DNA from: Brevibacillus sp. JNUCC-41
Lineage (GTDB): Bacteria > Bacillota > Bacilli > Bacillales > DSM-1321
Assembly (NCBI RefSeq): GCF_014844095.1
Contig: NZ_CP062163.1
Location: 4,993,501-5,057,500 of the forward strand
Direction of reading: 5' to 3'
DNA: 64,000 bases
The position numbers were made by a program, and so were the translations under genes. Positions within the stretch are counted from its first letter, which is position 1. Every line of letters starts with the position of its first letter. Of this stretch, positions 18,817 through 28,257 are shown piece after piece. Below the pieces are notes generated by a model. That model was not told the origin of the DNA. It searched no databases and saw only the letters and a program-made list of their open reading frames with translations.

Positions 18817-19382
18817 GTTCATCTTCACCTAATCCGTTAAAAAATATCTTCCCCTATCATTATACCTTAATTATCACAATCGGCTAGATATGACATCGTT
18901 TTTACTGAACTGTCCCGGAAAAGCATGAAATGATTTCTTTACTGCTGCGAAGATTGGGAATTTCAGGCTGATGATAAAAGCCGTCGAATAGGCAGTTTAA
19001 TTTGCAAAAAAAACATTAATGGATGGCCAAAATAGTTTCGGAGGAATTGAGCTATATACAAAAACAACAAATTCAATGTTAAATGTTCCTTTTCTTGCCT
19101 TCCATTGGTTAGATGAAGGTGAGGAAATAATTTTTTTTGATTGCAACACAGCTAATTATTGACCCTAACAGCCCCTTTTATTATAAAGGAACGTTAATTG
19201 GCAAAAGAACTAAAGAAAAGCATATTACTTTACAAAATGTATATAACTTTCTTTTGTTATTCCAAATACGTCTAAAATCCCTTCAATTTTTGGTTTAAAA
19301 TAGGAATAATGTAAGATAAATCTATTTTTCTTGTATGATAAGGTAGAATAGTAGGAAAATAAATCGAGGGATGTGGTATTAT
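18817..19382. other. 566-bp intergenic region, repeat-bearing, otherwise featureless
   Basis: Divergent spacer between topB and the SleB-like gene. It holds repeat copy A (18905-18980) and is otherwise AT-rich, without a supportable ORF or hairpin. Promoters for both flanking genes must lie here, but none reads clearly. Confidence 0.6.
18905..18980 (+). repeat. Dispersed repeat, copy A
   Basis: About 75 bp from TGAACTGTCCCGGAAAAG to TTTCAGGCTGATGATAAAA. Two diverged copies in the same orientation occur at 25586-25661 and 32468-32541. The ends CTGAA...CCC and GGG...TTCAG are partly complementary. Read on the minus strand, copies A and B share a short reading frame (PEIPNLRSS / PDIPDLRRS ... 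ISCFSGTV) ending in a stop, so it may be a coding remnant or a structured element. Confidence 0.75.
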
Positions 19383-20003
19383 TTGAGGTTAAATGTAAAA
19401 AAAATGTCGTTTGTTGTTTTTATTTGTTTCTTGTTTTTTATACCAAATTCAATCCTTGCTCAAGAAATTTTACACAATGGAAGTCAAGGACAAGCAGTTT
19501 ATGATTTACAAGAAAATTTAAGGAAAATGGGTTACTTTAACAGACAACCAACAGGGTATTATGGTTCAATTACTGATCATGCAGTTAAACAACTTCAACA
19601 AGATTCTGGAATATTACCAGATGGAGTTTTTGGATTCCAAACACAACAAAAATTAAATAGTATTGAAATGATGGCCAGGGTTGTTTATGGAGAAGCTCGA
19701 GGAGAAACTTATGAAGGAAAAGTAGCTGTCGCTGCAGTAATTTTGAACCGAATGTCAACGCCAGGTTTTCCTAAAAATACTTACGATGTTATTTTCCAGA
19801 CAAATGCTTTTACTGCTGTACATGATGGGCAATATTATTTGACCCCAAATAGCTATTCTTATCGAGCTGTTATTGATGCATTACAAGGTTGGGATCCTAC
19901 TCATGGTTCTGTTTATTATTATAATCCGTTCTTGGCAACAGATGAATGGATTTTCACAAGGAAAACAGTCATTAGAATAGGCAACCACTTATTTGCAAAG
20001 TAA
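19383..20003 (+). CDS. Secreted SleB-type cell-wall hydrolase with peptidoglycan-binding domain
   Basis: About 206 residues. Order: signal peptide (KKMSFVVFICFLFFIPNSILAQ), a PG_binding_1 domain (GSQGQAVYDLQENLRKMGYF to PDGVFGFQTQQKL), then a Hydrolase_2 catalytic domain with ARVVYGEARGETYEGKVAVA (catalytic Glu in GEARGE) and AVILNRM. This is the fold of spore-cortex lytic transglycosylases SleB and CwlJ; it is shorter than SleB because the linker between domains is missing. Starts ATG 19371, TTG 19383 and ATG 19404 are all possible; TTG best fits GAGGG spacing. A strong terminator follows. Confidence 0.85.
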   Translation: MRLNVKKMSFVVFICFLFFIPNSILAQEILHNGSQGQAVYDLQENLRKMGYFNRQPTGYYGSITDHAVKQLQQDSGILPDGVFGFQTQQKLNSIEMMARVVYGEARGETYEGKVAVAAVILNRMSTPGFPKNTYDVIFQTNAFTAVHDGQYYLTPNSYSYRAVIDALQGWDPTHGSVYYYNPFLATDEWIFTRKTVIRIGNHLFAK

Positions 20004-20084
20004 AACTAATCTACATACATATTGAGGAATGATATTTTTATAGTTTCGTATTATAAATATCCCATTAACTATGTCGTGTGGTAT

Positions 20085-20116
20085 AAAAGGCCGGGCAGTA
20101 TTTGCCCGGCCTTTTT
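20085..20116 (+). terminator. Terminator after the SleB-like gene
   Basis: AAAGGCCGGGCA-GTATT-TGCCCGGCCTTT, a GC-rich 12-bp stem with TTTTT. Confidence 0.92.
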
Positions 20117-20484
20117 GGTGGCACCCCCATAAGAAAAAACTGCCTTAAAGACAGCTCCGATCTTCAGCTAACGCACCCGATAGTTGAAAAGGGTGAAAGT
20201 TAAATTGTTCCTTTCATTCTAATTACTTTCGCACCTCACTCAAATTTAAGTTCTAGCATTGCTTTTTTTAAAAGCTATTGCTTGCTTGTTACTAGGTGAC
20301 ATATGAAGGTGATATTCATCAACTCCATTGTTTTTAAAGAACTTGAATCATAAATCAGCCATTTAGTTCAATATCTATCTCCTTAAACTTTTGATTATAT
20401 TTGATGTTTCCCCTTATTTTCCGTACCCATTTGCTTATAAACAATAGTAAGTACTTTTCCCTTGGTTCCAAAAGAAAAAAGCGA
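20117..20484. other. Intergenic region between convergent genes
   Basis: No supportable gene. A minus-strand open stretch downstream of the deacetylase (toward 20355) looks mildly protein-like but lacks a start signal and overlaps the deacetylase in another frame. Confidence 0.5.
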
Positions 20485-21231
20485 TTACCTGGTATAGGAA
20501 CCGCCTTCAACAATCTTTGCAAATTCATCAAGAGTAGTCGAATACTTGATATAAATTCGTGGTAAAAGATAAAGTTCATCTTTAATGCCCTTCTCAGAAA
20601 ATAGTTCAGGAGTTGTCGTAAGTCCAAATAAATAATATTTCTTCGTTTCTTCTACGACTTTGTCATTGAAATTTCCGTATGGATACGCAAGAGCATTTAC
20701 TGGTTTGCCTGTTATTTTTTGAATTTTATCTTTGGACCCTTTCAGTTCATATTCATAATTTTTTATTTCCGTCAAATTAGGATGTGTAGCAGTATGAGAC
20801 TGGATTGAGATTATACCCGAATCAGCCATCATTTTTAAATCCGATTTAGATAATCGGTTTGAACGACCGATAAAGTCAGAAATTACAAAAATGGTACCAC
20901 TTGGTTTAAAACGTTCGTCTTTAAGTTTTTGAAAGATAGCGAATGCATTCAGATTGTTTTTGTATCCGTCATCAAAGGTAATGAAAATGGGTTTATTTGC
21001 TTTATAAATGTCTTGCCAACGATCAAAAGTTAATAATGTGTAGCCATGTTCTTTTAAATAAATCATTTGTTTCTGGAAATTATCAGGAGTTACATATAGC
21101 TCCTTAGAACCATGCCCAGTAAACTCGTCAATCGAATGATAAACTAAAATAGGTACTTTTCGTTGAGCAAAAACTTGTGATGGAAGAATTAAGATAAGAA
21201 GACATAGGAAAAACATTACAAGCTTTTTCAT
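20485..21231 (-). CDS. Secreted polysaccharide deacetylase (NodB domain)
   Basis: 248 residues. Signal peptide MKKLVMFFLCLLILILPSQV with cleavage near VFA-Q; NodB metal and catalytic motifs PILVYHSID, ITFDDGYKNN (Asp-Asp), SHTATHP (His-x3-His) and AYPYGNFND. Such enzymes remove acetyl groups from peptidoglycan or extracellular glycans outside the membrane; the substrate is not deducible. GAGGAATTTT precedes the ATG. It is convergent with the SleB-like gene and stands alone. Confidence 0.88.
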   Translation of the reverse strand: MKKLVMFFLCLLILILPSQVFAQRKVPILVYHSIDEFTGHGSKELYVTPDNFQKQMIYLKEHGYTLLTFDRWQDIYKANKPIFITFDDGYKNNLNAFAIFQKLKDERFKPSGTIFVISDFIGRSNRLSKSDLKMMADSGIISIQSHTATHPNLTEIKNYEYELKGSKDKIQKITGKPVNALAYPYGNFNDKVVEETKKYYLFGLTTTPELFSEKGIKDELYLLPRIYIKYSTTLDEFAKIVEGGSYTR

Positions 21232-21524
21232 AAAATTCCTCGCTTTGCATCATTTTTTATATCTTTTCAATTTATTGTGCCTCAAAAGCAAGGTTCTATT
21301 ATGATTTCTCCCATATTTAATTTTATCTCCCATTGATCAATGGTGACTTTGATAATCCCAAATGAAAAACTAATTTCTTAAAACACTATAGAATCAGACT
21401 AGCTCTATAAGAAAAAAAGCTGCCAAAGCAACTCTAAATATCAGGTTTAAAAAAATAGAACCCCTCAGTAAGATACGAGTATAGAGACCCATTTAACTCA
21501 AAGACTTAAGGAGGAAGCCCTACT

Positions 21525-21750
21525 ATGAATTTTAAAATGTAAAACAAAATCAACTAATTGAGAGAATTACGGATCAACATCTAGTTGTTGGTGTGGATAT
21601 TGCCGAACACGTACACGTGGGCCGTGCTGTAAACTTTCGGGGCATTGTGGTCGAGAAACCCTATCTTTTGAAAATAACGAGGAGGGTTTTACTATCTTAC
21701 TAAACTGGATTCAGGAACTAAAACAAATGAAAGAAATTGTGAATTCTTAA
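21525..21750 (+). pseudogene. IS110-family transposase, N-terminal fragment, doubly disabled
   Basis: AAGGAGG and ATG at 21525 begin MNFKM, then a TAA replaces what should be Gln at codon 6. The frame continues NKINQLIERITDQHLVVGVD and IAEHVHVGRAVNFRG, the DEDD-type N-terminus of IS110 transposases. A single missing C in AAACCC(C)TATCT shifts the frame, after which FENNEEGFTILLNWIQELKQ continues. The protein stops after about 75 codons, so the catalytic Ser domain is absent. A dead relic of insertion. The preceding 290 bp (21232-21524) shows no other gene. Confidence 0.85.
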
Positions 21751-21946
21751 ATAATTACAATATTTAAAATATAAGAACAGCGCTAATATATATGGTTTTC
21801 GCTGTTCTTGCATTACGCAACTACGCAATGCCACTTTAAACCTTCTATCAGCATTTTGAAAGAGGGCTTGCTAGAAAAAAATTTTACTCTCACATGATTA
21901 CGTTGTCCCTATTATTTTTATCCTTTACTTTTGTGTAAAAAAATAA

Positions 21947-22657
21947 TTATTCTTTATCAATAGGAGAATGAATATGATCTCTATATGTATCAACATACAT
22001 ATTACCATTGGCAGCCAGTACTGCATAAACAACATCATATTTTGATAACTTACGCTTTTTTAACTCTGATTCTAACCAGGAAAACGTTATATTATTTTGT
22101 TCTAAATTCTCTTTAATTATTTCTCCATCCATAATAAGTTCAATAGGTAACTTATGTTCAGGCATTACTGCAATCATCAAATCCTGTTTTGTTACGTTTC
22201 TAAATTGCGGCTTTTTTAGTACTGTTAACGTTCCATTTGTTTCTACTATTGCAAATAGAACCTCTTCAATGTTAAAAATATCTCTTTCCCTTAGTTGTTG
22301 ATTTAAATAATCTAATGTATATCGCATTTTATTCATGTTTCCTTCCAATACTTTTCCATTTTGCATCACAATTGTGGGATCTCCAGCCAGAAATTTTCTT
22401 CCTTTTCTATTTTTTAATGAAATAACTGCAATCATGAAAAGAATTGCTACATATATAGTAAATGCAATAATTGTATGATGTACCTTAACAGAAGTATTAA
22501 AGGCTAAATTCGCTGAAATTGCACCTAGCGAAATTGCTGCAACAAAATCAAACATTGTCATTTGAGATATCGTTTGTTTACCTAATATTCTTGTTCCAAT
22601 TAGTAATAAAGTGAAAGAAGTAATTGACCTCAGAATTACTTCGATATGTTCAGGCAT
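21947..22657 (-). CDS. DUF421 membrane protein (YetF/YdfR-like)
   Basis: 236 residues. Three N-terminal membrane helices (about 10-85) and a soluble part made of the DUF421 repeat (MRYTLDYLNQQLRERDIFNIEEVLFAIVETNG, then a second, weaker copy ITFSWLESELKKRKLSKYDVVYAVLAANG). Homologues YetF/YdfS affect spore properties in B. subtilis; the molecular role is unknown. ATG follows GGGTGGGG. Neighbours are relics on both sides. Confidence 0.85.
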   Translation of the reverse strand: MPEHIEVILRSITSFTLLLIGTRILGKQTISQMTMFDFVAAISLGAISANLAFNTSVKVHHTIIAFTIYVAILFMIAVISLKNRKGRKFLAGDPTIVMQNGKVLEGNMNKMRYTLDYLNQQLRERDIFNIEEVLFAIVETNGTLTVLKKPQFRNVTKQDLMIAVMPEHKLPIELIMDGEIIKENLEQNNITFSWLESELKKRKLSKYDVVYAVLAANGNMYVDTYRDHIHSPIDKE

Positions 22658-22951
22658 TTCCCCACCCCAATTTTATCTATTGTTAGTCATATCATATCCT
22701 TGATTTTAATTAATTATTTATTTCATATTGTATTATCCGCTTTCACGATATATAAGAAGAAGACAGGTTTCCCTGTCCTCAACATTAGTATATTTCATAT
22801 TAACTTTTGGATTCATTCATTATTAATAACAATTTCCGCCCTCGGTTTTACCACTATTTGTGATCGGTTCACCATGATAATTCTAATCCTACTCTCGGCC
22901 TTAAAAAGGGATAAGAGAACTGTCCTCGCTTGCAGCAAGATAGGTTTCACT

Positions 22952-23204
22952 CTATTTATACATATTTTTGCTTTGCTGAAGAAGTTGGGATTCTCCGGTA
23001 CGTTCCCATTCTTCTACTTTTTCACATGCTTTTTCAGGAGAATATCCTTACCCTACAAGAACTCCCATTAGAATAAATTCTTGAAGAATATGTGTAGCAT
23101 TTATTCCTCTTTTAACATCCTCTAATCCTTCATTCACCAAAAATTCCATGTGCTTTATCCATTCATCTGGATTCCTGCCAGGAATAACTGTATTACTATT
23201 GCCA
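22952..23204 (-). pseudogene. Unknown small gene broken by an in-frame stop
   Basis: The minus frame encodes TVIPGRNPDEWIKHMEFLVN, EGLEDVKRGINATHILQEF and ILMGVLVG, then TAA at 23048-23050, then continues in the same frame GYSPEKACEKVEEWERTGES to a TAG at 22952-22954. The sequence on both sides of the stop reads as one alpha-helical protein, so TAA probably replaced Lys (AAA or AAG). No start codon with a ribosome-binding site is seen. I do not recognise the family. The DNA between here and 22657 holds only a weak hairpin at 22762-22777. Confidence 0.6.
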
Positions 23205-23384
23205 TGGACCGTAACCTTCTTCCGAAGCCACTGCATCTGCTTTAGTTTCATGAACAGTACCAAATGGATGGTTAGGATGAGCATATATCGAGTAAAGTTT
23301 TAGCGGAACATTACCTGTATTGGTTACATTATGCCATGTGCCAGCAGTCAACAAGATTAACTTTTGTAAGTTAGTTCCATACAT
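23196..23384 (-). pseudogene. Cupin-domain protein, C-terminal remnant
   Basis: The frame encodes AGTWHNVTNTGNVPLKLYSI, YAHPNHPFGTVHETKADA and EEGYGPWQ then stop. This is the second cupin motif and tail of the small mannose-6-phosphate-isomerase-like cupins common in Bacillus. The N-terminal half with the first metal motif is missing and no ribosome-binding site precedes it. It runs into the broken gene at 22952-23204, so a two-gene unit appears to be decaying. Confidence 0.7.
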
Positions 23385-23581
23385 ACCTGCTTTCCTAAAA
23401 AAGTGACAACCAAGGGATAGATGCCTTTACCATTTCATAAACACTTTGAATTCAAATTGATTAACTATCTTTAAAAAATATTGTATTTATTGGTCTTCTT
23501 ATTAACAACCTGTCCAAACCAATCGATACTTTCATCATAGAATGAATACAAATGATTATAAGATATGGAGGAAACAAACCA

Positions 23582-24982
23582 GTGAGTGACACAGATTTTT
23601 CAAATGATTCTCCCAAGGGCCCAAAAGGAAGACTAATTACTGGCCATTCAAAGGAGTTTACTTCAGATACACTTGGCTTTCTTACCCGTTTAGCAAATGA
23701 ATATGGAGAAGTTGCTAAAATTCGTTTTGGACCTTTCCAAAATGTTTACTTCATTTCAAATCCAGATTTAATTAAGCAGGTACTTGTAACAAAACAAAAA
23801 TCCTTCTTGAAATCAAATGACTTCCAAGCTTTAAAACCATTACTTGGAGAAGGCCTTCTTACAAGTGAAAAGGAAATTCACATGCGCCAAAGAAGGCTTA
23901 TTCAACCTTCTTTCAAAAAGTCTCATATTAGCAATTATGCCCAGGATATGATTGATATAACAATGAACTATATTTCCACTTGGAAAAACAGGGAAGAACG
24001 GATTATTACGGAGGATATGATGAGCCTTGCTCTCGGTATCATCAGCAAGACCATGTTCAGTTTGAACCTCAAAGAAGGATATGACGAGCTCGGGGAACCT
24101 ATAGAAGCATCTATGAGAATTGCTGTTAAAAGGATGAGAACACTTCTTCAATTGCCACTATGGGTTCCGACTAAAAATAACCGTGAATTTAAAAATTCGA
24201 TACTAAGACTTGATACAGTGATTTATAACATTATTGAAAAACGTAGGGCAGATTCAGAAAGACATGAGGACATGCTTGGGATTTTAATGGATGCTCGAGA
24301 TGATGAGGATGGCTTAGGTATGACAAACCAGCAGGTACGTGATGAGCTAATGACCATTTTCCTTGCCGGTCACGAAACAACTGCAAACGTGCTTTCCTGG
24401 ACCTTATACTTGCTTTCACAACACCCTGATGTGGAAACTAAACTTTTCAATGAAATAGATAGCGTAATCGGCAATCGTAACCCTACTCCTGGCGATTATA
24501 TGAAATTAACGTACACACAAAATATTATCAATGAATCAATGCGCATATACCCTCCTGGCTATATCATATCAAGGAAGGTGGAGGAGGATGTGGTAATAGG
24601 AGGATATCATTTTAAAAAAGGCGATATGATCATGTTAAGTCAGTATGTGATGCACCACAAGCCAGAGTATTTTGATAATCCAGAGTCTTTTAATCCAGAG
24701 CGATTTGAAAACAACTTTGTGAAAACTCTACCTCAGTTCGCTTACTTTCCGTTTGGCGGAGGGGCAAGAGTTTGTATCGGTAATCATTTCGCAATGATGG
24801 AAGCTGTGCTTGTCCTAGCGTGCATTGCTCAACGATATCGGATAAGGCTTGCGCCGGACCATCATGAAGTAAAGCCGCTTCCGTCTATTACACTCAGACC
24901 GAAGCGTGGATTGCGCATGGTAGTCGAAGAAAGAAATATAGGAGGTATCCCACCAGAAGATTCTGAAATTCAAAGGAATTAA
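23582..24982 (+). CDS. Cytochrome P450
   Basis: 466 residues, stand-alone haem domain. I-helix oxygen-activation motif FLAGHETTANVLSW, ExxR in INESMRIYPP, and haem-ligand loop FPFGGGARVCIGNHFAMMEA with the Cys thiolate. The sequence style is of the CYP102/fatty-acid-hydroxylase side of the family, without a fused reductase; none is encoded nearby. The best start is GTG at 23582, with GGAGG ten bases upstream; an ATG at 23552 would place that site inside the gene. The substrate is unknown. Confidence 0.93.
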   Translation: MSDTDFSNDSPKGPKGRLITGHSKEFTSDTLGFLTRLANEYGEVAKIRFGPFQNVYFISNPDLIKQVLVTKQKSFLKSNDFQALKPLLGEGLLTSEKEIHMRQRRLIQPSFKKSHISNYAQDMIDITMNYISTWKNREERIITEDMMSLALGIISKTMFSLNLKEGYDELGEPIEASMRIAVKRMRTLLQLPLWVPTKNNREFKNSILRLDTVIYNIIEKRRADSERHEDMLGILMDARDDEDGLGMTNQQVRDELMTIFLAGHETTANVLSWTLYLLSQHPDVETKLFNEIDSVIGNRNPTPGDYMKLTYTQNIINESMRIYPPGYIISRKVEEDVVIGGYHFKKGDMIMLSQYVMHHKPEYFDNPESFNPERFENNFVKTLPQFAYFPFGGGARVCIGNHFAMMEAVLVLACIAQRYRIRLAPDHHEVKPLPSITLRPKRGLRMVVEERNIGGIPPEDSEIQRN

Positions 24983-25057
24983 TGAACAAAATTGTCACTC
25001 TACACCTAAGGAAGATCCCCACTTAGTTCCATAAAAAGACTGCAGCATCAACCCTAG

Positions 25058-25299
25058 TTTTTTGAAGTAAACCAGCTAGGCTTCGACACAGTGGATATTG
25101 GTTCTTTAAGTGATTCGTGGAGACAACAGCCAGGAACTCCTGCATACTGCACAGAACTAACAAAAGCATTGGAAAAAGCAAATAAAGAAAAGCCCCATAC
25201 CTACGGGATAAGGTAATAGAAAAGTTATCAGCTTCTAACCTCAAACCCCTCTCAAGTAAAGATATTGTGAATATGAACAGAGAAATATATAATTCATAA
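25058..25299 (+). pseudogene. F420/NADP-reductase-like oxidoreductase, C-terminal remnant with frameshift
   Basis: After an in-frame TAG (25055-25057) the frame reads FFEVNQLGFDTVDIGSLSDS and WRQQPGTPAYCTELTKALEK, the C-terminus of NAD(P)-binding proteins of the NADPH-F420-reductase type. One base is missing in the A-run near 25195, after which a second frame continues APYLRDKVIEKLSASNLKPL to TAA at 25297-25299. The Rossmann half is absent. A terminator follows at 25303-25336. Confidence 0.7.
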
Positions 25300-25302
25300 A
25301 AC

Positions 25303-25336
25303 AAAAAGGTGCACTCAGTTTAAAGTGTACCTTTTT
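25303..25336 (+). terminator. Terminator after the oxidoreductase remnant
   Basis: AAAAAGGTGCAC / GTGTACCTTTTT with one imperfect pair and a T-run. Confidence 0.75.
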
Positions 25337-25765
25337 GCATATCCATATATATCCCCATAAAGTTTTGGAAAAATATGTTTACCTCTTTCCTTTATGCCGC
25401 CAAACAATCCAGAATATTATTGGTAATTCTGAGAGATTACAAAAGTCCTTCCAGTCCGATCTAATTTTTTTCAAAACAGAATCTAAGTATGATTGTGTTT
25501 AAATCTCTCTTCTACTAACCTCCCTCTATAAACATTGTGTATCAACGAGGAAAATGAAGCAGAAGATTTAAACAGAGTATTAAATTCGAACTGTTCCGGA
25601 AAAGCATGAAATGACTGCTTTACTTCGGCGAAGATCGGGAATATCAGGCCGATTATAAAACTTGTCCTAAAGATTAATCGGCACCAAGAGCTTTACTAAA
25701 TGTTGATTAGTTTGGGTAAGGTTTAACCATGATAATCTATCTATAAAAGACAGTGAATATACTGG
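25337..25765. other. Intergenic region with repeat copy B
   Basis: 429 bp without a supportable gene. The only structure seen is the dispersed repeat at 25586-25661. Confidence 0.6.
25586..25661 (+). repeat. Dispersed repeat, copy B
   Basis: CGAACTGTTCCGGAAAAGCATGAAATGA... to ATCAGGCCGATTATAAAACT. By eye most positions match copy A at 18905-18980; it shares the ATAAAACTTGT end with copy C at 32.5 kb. Confidence 0.75.
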
Positions 25766-26620
25766 TTATGAACTTTCAATGGAGATTTTCTTCATTAATC
25801 TTTTTAATTTATCTTCTGTAGCTGTTCCCTCTACTGGTGTATAGATACTGCACCTTAAGTCCATGTCCCCCTGGACTTGGAGAGAAGTTAAATTAAACAG
25901 CATCTTTCCGGCTTTAGCATGTCTAAATTCAATCATCATTTCTGGAGCTTTGCTCACTTGACTTTCTTGCCATAAAGATTGAAATTCCGGGTGGGAATCA
26001 CTCATTTCTTTAATGAATAGGTTATACCATTCATCCCCTAAGTAGTGACCATAATAGGCACGAAAAATGGCAAGAAACCCTTTAACAAAATGCTCCCAAT
26101 TCACAGCTAATGCTTTTAATTCTTTTCTTGTAAATATTAGATGGATCAAATTTCGTTGGTCATCCGGGAGTTGTTCAAAATCTAAAAATACATGAGCAGC
26201 AGCATTGTTCCAGCCTACAATATGACAATGTCGATCTGTAATGATAGTAGGACAATACGTTAACTCAGCTAAAATTCTTTCCAAAGAAGGACTTAGTTTT
26301 GGCTGATCCTTCTTTCGATGAATAATGGATGATTTCACTTCTAAAGCTAAATCATATAGATACTCCCGTTCATCATTATTTAATTGTAGAGCTGTAGATA
26401 TGCAATCCAATACGCTTGTGGAGACCTTTATATCCCGTCCTTGCTCTAGCCACGTATACCAAGTAGTACTGACTCCCGCCAAATGTGCAACTTCTTCTCT
26501 TCGTAAGCCAGGTGTTCTTCTCCGTGTACCAGCAGGTATACCTATAGATTCAGGCTTTATTTGGGATCGCTTCGATTTCAAAAATGAAGACAAAGCTTCA
26601 AGCCTGGTTTTATCATTCAT
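25766..26620 (-). CDS. XRE-family regulator with MmyB-like ligand-binding domain
   Basis: 284 residues. N-terminal HTH: RRRTPGLRREEVAHLAGVST then WYTWLEQGRDIKVS, the hallmark of this XRE subgroup. The C-terminal domain (about 105-275) matches the MLTR/MmyB ligand-binding region (ITDRHCHIVGWNNAAAHVF), thought to bind fatty acids or similar. ATG at 26620 lies eight bases after GGGGG. It is divergent from fabF across about 120 bp with a small palindrome, so control of the fatty-acid gene fabF and of itself is a reasonable inference. Confidence 0.88.
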   Translation of the reverse strand: MNDKTRLEALSSFLKSKRSQIKPESIGIPAGTRRRTPGLRREEVAHLAGVSTTWYTWLEQGRDIKVSTSVLDCISTALQLNNDEREYLYDLALEVKSSIIHRKKDQPKLSPSLERILAELTYCPTIITDRHCHIVGWNNAAAHVFLDFEQLPDDQRNLIHLIFTRKELKALAVNWEHFVKGFLAIFRAYYGHYLGDEWYNLFIKEMSDSHPEFQSLWQESQVSKAPEMMIEFRHAKAGKMLFNLTSLQVQGDMDLRCSIYTPVEGTATEDKLKRLMKKISIESS

Positions 26621-26701
26621 TTCTAAAGCCCCCTTCATAACAATTTAACCTAGTAGTTATTATACCAGGATAAACACTCACTTGTAATAGGATAACCCCG
26701 A

Positions 26702-26720
26702 AGTATAATACAAGTATACT
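26702..26720. promoter_or_regulatory. Operator candidate in the XRE-fabF divergent region
   Basis: AGTATA / TATACT arms with a 7-nt spacer, about 22 nt upstream of the fabF start and overlapping where its promoter would be. Likely bound by the adjacent XRE regulator; inferred from position. Confidence 0.4.
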
Positions 26721-26741
26721 ATTCATTTGGAGTGATGAAAA

Positions 26742-27977
26742 ATGGAAAGAGTCGTTATTACAGGAATGGGAGTAGTCTCTCCTATTGGAAACAACGTAGA
26801 AAAATTTTGGAGGAATCTGACTGAAGGGAAGTCTGGCATTTCCACTATTGATACATTTGACGTAAGTAATCATAAAGCAAAAATTGCAGGAATTATTCGT
26901 GATTTTAATGCAGATGAGATCTTAGGAAAAAATGAAGCACGACGTCTAGATCGCTTTACTCAATTTGCTTTGGCTGCTGCTGAACAAGCTTGGACTGATT
27001 CTGATTTAGATATTGATGATGTCAATCTGGAAAGACTTGGCGTATATGTTGGTTCGGGGATAGGAGGAATTGAAACATTTATTGATAATGTGGATACTCT
27101 TCGAGAGAAAGGTCCAAGAAGAGTCAGTCCAACCCTGGTACCAGCCATGATTTCAAATGCTGCCGCGGCCCAAATTAGTATTAAGTGGAACGCAATGGGA
27201 CCTACTATGTCACCTGTTTCTGCTTGTGCGATCGGTAATACAGCTATTGGTGAAGCATTCAGACTTATTCGATTTGGAGAAGCTGATGCCGTTTTTGCAG
27301 GAGGAGCAGAGGCAGCTATAACAGATTTATCTTTAGCTAGTTTTGGCAATGCTACAGCATTATCAACGAGAAACGATAATCCAACTAAAGCTAGCCGTCC
27401 TTTTGATGTAGATCGAGATGGATTTGTCATGTCAGAAGGAGCAGGAATTTTAATCTTGGAATCTTTGTCTCACGCTTTACGTAGAAACGCAAAAATTCAC
27501 GCTGAAGTCATTGGGTATGGTGCAAGTTCTGATGCCTATCATATGGTGGCTACACACCCAGAAGGTAAAGGAGCCTATCTTGCAATGAAAATGGCTTTGA
27601 AAAGCGCAAATATTTCTCCTGAAGAGATTGATGTCATTAGCGCTCATGCAACAAGTACAGAAGTTGGAGATCGTTCTGAGACACTGGCAATCAAAAAACT
27701 ATTTGAATCAAAAGCTTATCAAATCCCAATAACAGCTAATAAATCTATGCTTGGCCACATGTTAGGAGCAGCTGGAGGCGTGGAAGCAATTGCTTTGGCA
27801 AAAAGTTTAAAGGAAGGAATCATTCCTCCAACCATCAACTTGGAAAAGCCTGACTCATTATGTGATTTAGATTATGTACCGGGTATTGCCCGTAAGATGG
27901 AAATAAATACTGGTCTATCCAATTCATTTGGTTTTGGAGGCCATAATGCAGCAATCGTTTTAAAAAAATACGAGTGA
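26742..27977 (+). CDS. fabF: Beta-ketoacyl-ACP synthase II, probable second copy
   Basis: 411 residues. Condenses malonyl-ACP with acyl-ACP in fatty-acid elongation. Catalytic Cys162 in SPVSACAIGNTAIGEA, first His in SAHATSTEVGD, second His with Lys in NKSMLGHMLGAAGG, and the C-terminal NSFGFGGHNAAIV. No other fatty-acid genes adjoin, whereas the housekeeping fabF normally follows fabH; this is probably a paralogue under control of the divergent XRE regulator. GGAGTGATG precedes the ATG. Its terminator stem overlaps the stop codon. Confidence 0.93.
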   Translation: MERVVITGMGVVSPIGNNVEKFWRNLTEGKSGISTIDTFDVSNHKAKIAGIIRDFNADEILGKNEARRLDRFTQFALAAAEQAWTDSDLDIDDVNLERLGVYVGSGIGGIETFIDNVDTLREKGPRRVSPTLVPAMISNAAAAQISIKWNAMGPTMSPVSACAIGNTAIGEAFRLIRFGEADAVFAGGAEAAITDLSLASFGNATALSTRNDNPTKASRPFDVDRDGFVMSEGAGILILESLSHALRRNAKIHAEVIGYGASSDAYHMVATHPEGKGAYLAMKMALKSANISPEEIDVISAHATSTEVGDRSETLAIKKLFESKAYQIPITANKSMLGHMLGAAGGVEAIALAKSLKEGIIPPTINLEKPDSLCDLDYVPGIARKMEINTGLSNSFGFGGHNAAIVLKKYE

Positions 27978-28000
27978 ATTAACTCTCGCATCGTATTTTT
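27964..28000 (+). terminator. Terminator overlapping the fabF stop
   Basis: AAAAATACGA / TCGTATTTTT arms enclosing the stop codon, ending in TTTTT. Confidence 0.7.
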
Positions 28001-28054
28001 AAATGAAAGATCCTCAAGAGAAACTATGTTAGTTACCATAATGGGTCACTACGA

Positions 28055-28083
28055 AAAAGCCCTTTTTTCTTGAGGGCTTTTCT
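28055..28083 (+). terminator. Second terminator downstream of fabF
   Basis: AAAAGCCCT / AGGGCTTTT with a T-rich loop and TTTTCTT after. Confidence 0.75.
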
Positions 28084-28257
28084 TATGTTCATAAAGCCAT
28101 ATTTTTTAAATACCTATTAGCAACATCGACTAATTTAGTTAACAAAACAGTTAAGGTAAACAACAAACGTGTTTTTAAGCAAGAAAATGAAGGTGTTAAT
28201 TATTTATTTTTATCAAAGGAATGTATTGCTCAATACTATTACTTCTACAACGATATT

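Noticed and set aside
20355-20627. Minus-strand frame overlapping the end of the deacetylase
   Set aside because: No start signal; most of it is an out-of-frame overlap with a convincing gene, though its last 40 codons look mildly protein-like.
22646-23071. 141-codon hydrophobic plus-strand frame
   Set aside because: It is antisense to the decayed minus-strand genes; its hydrophobicity follows from AT-rich complement and it has no ribosome-binding site.
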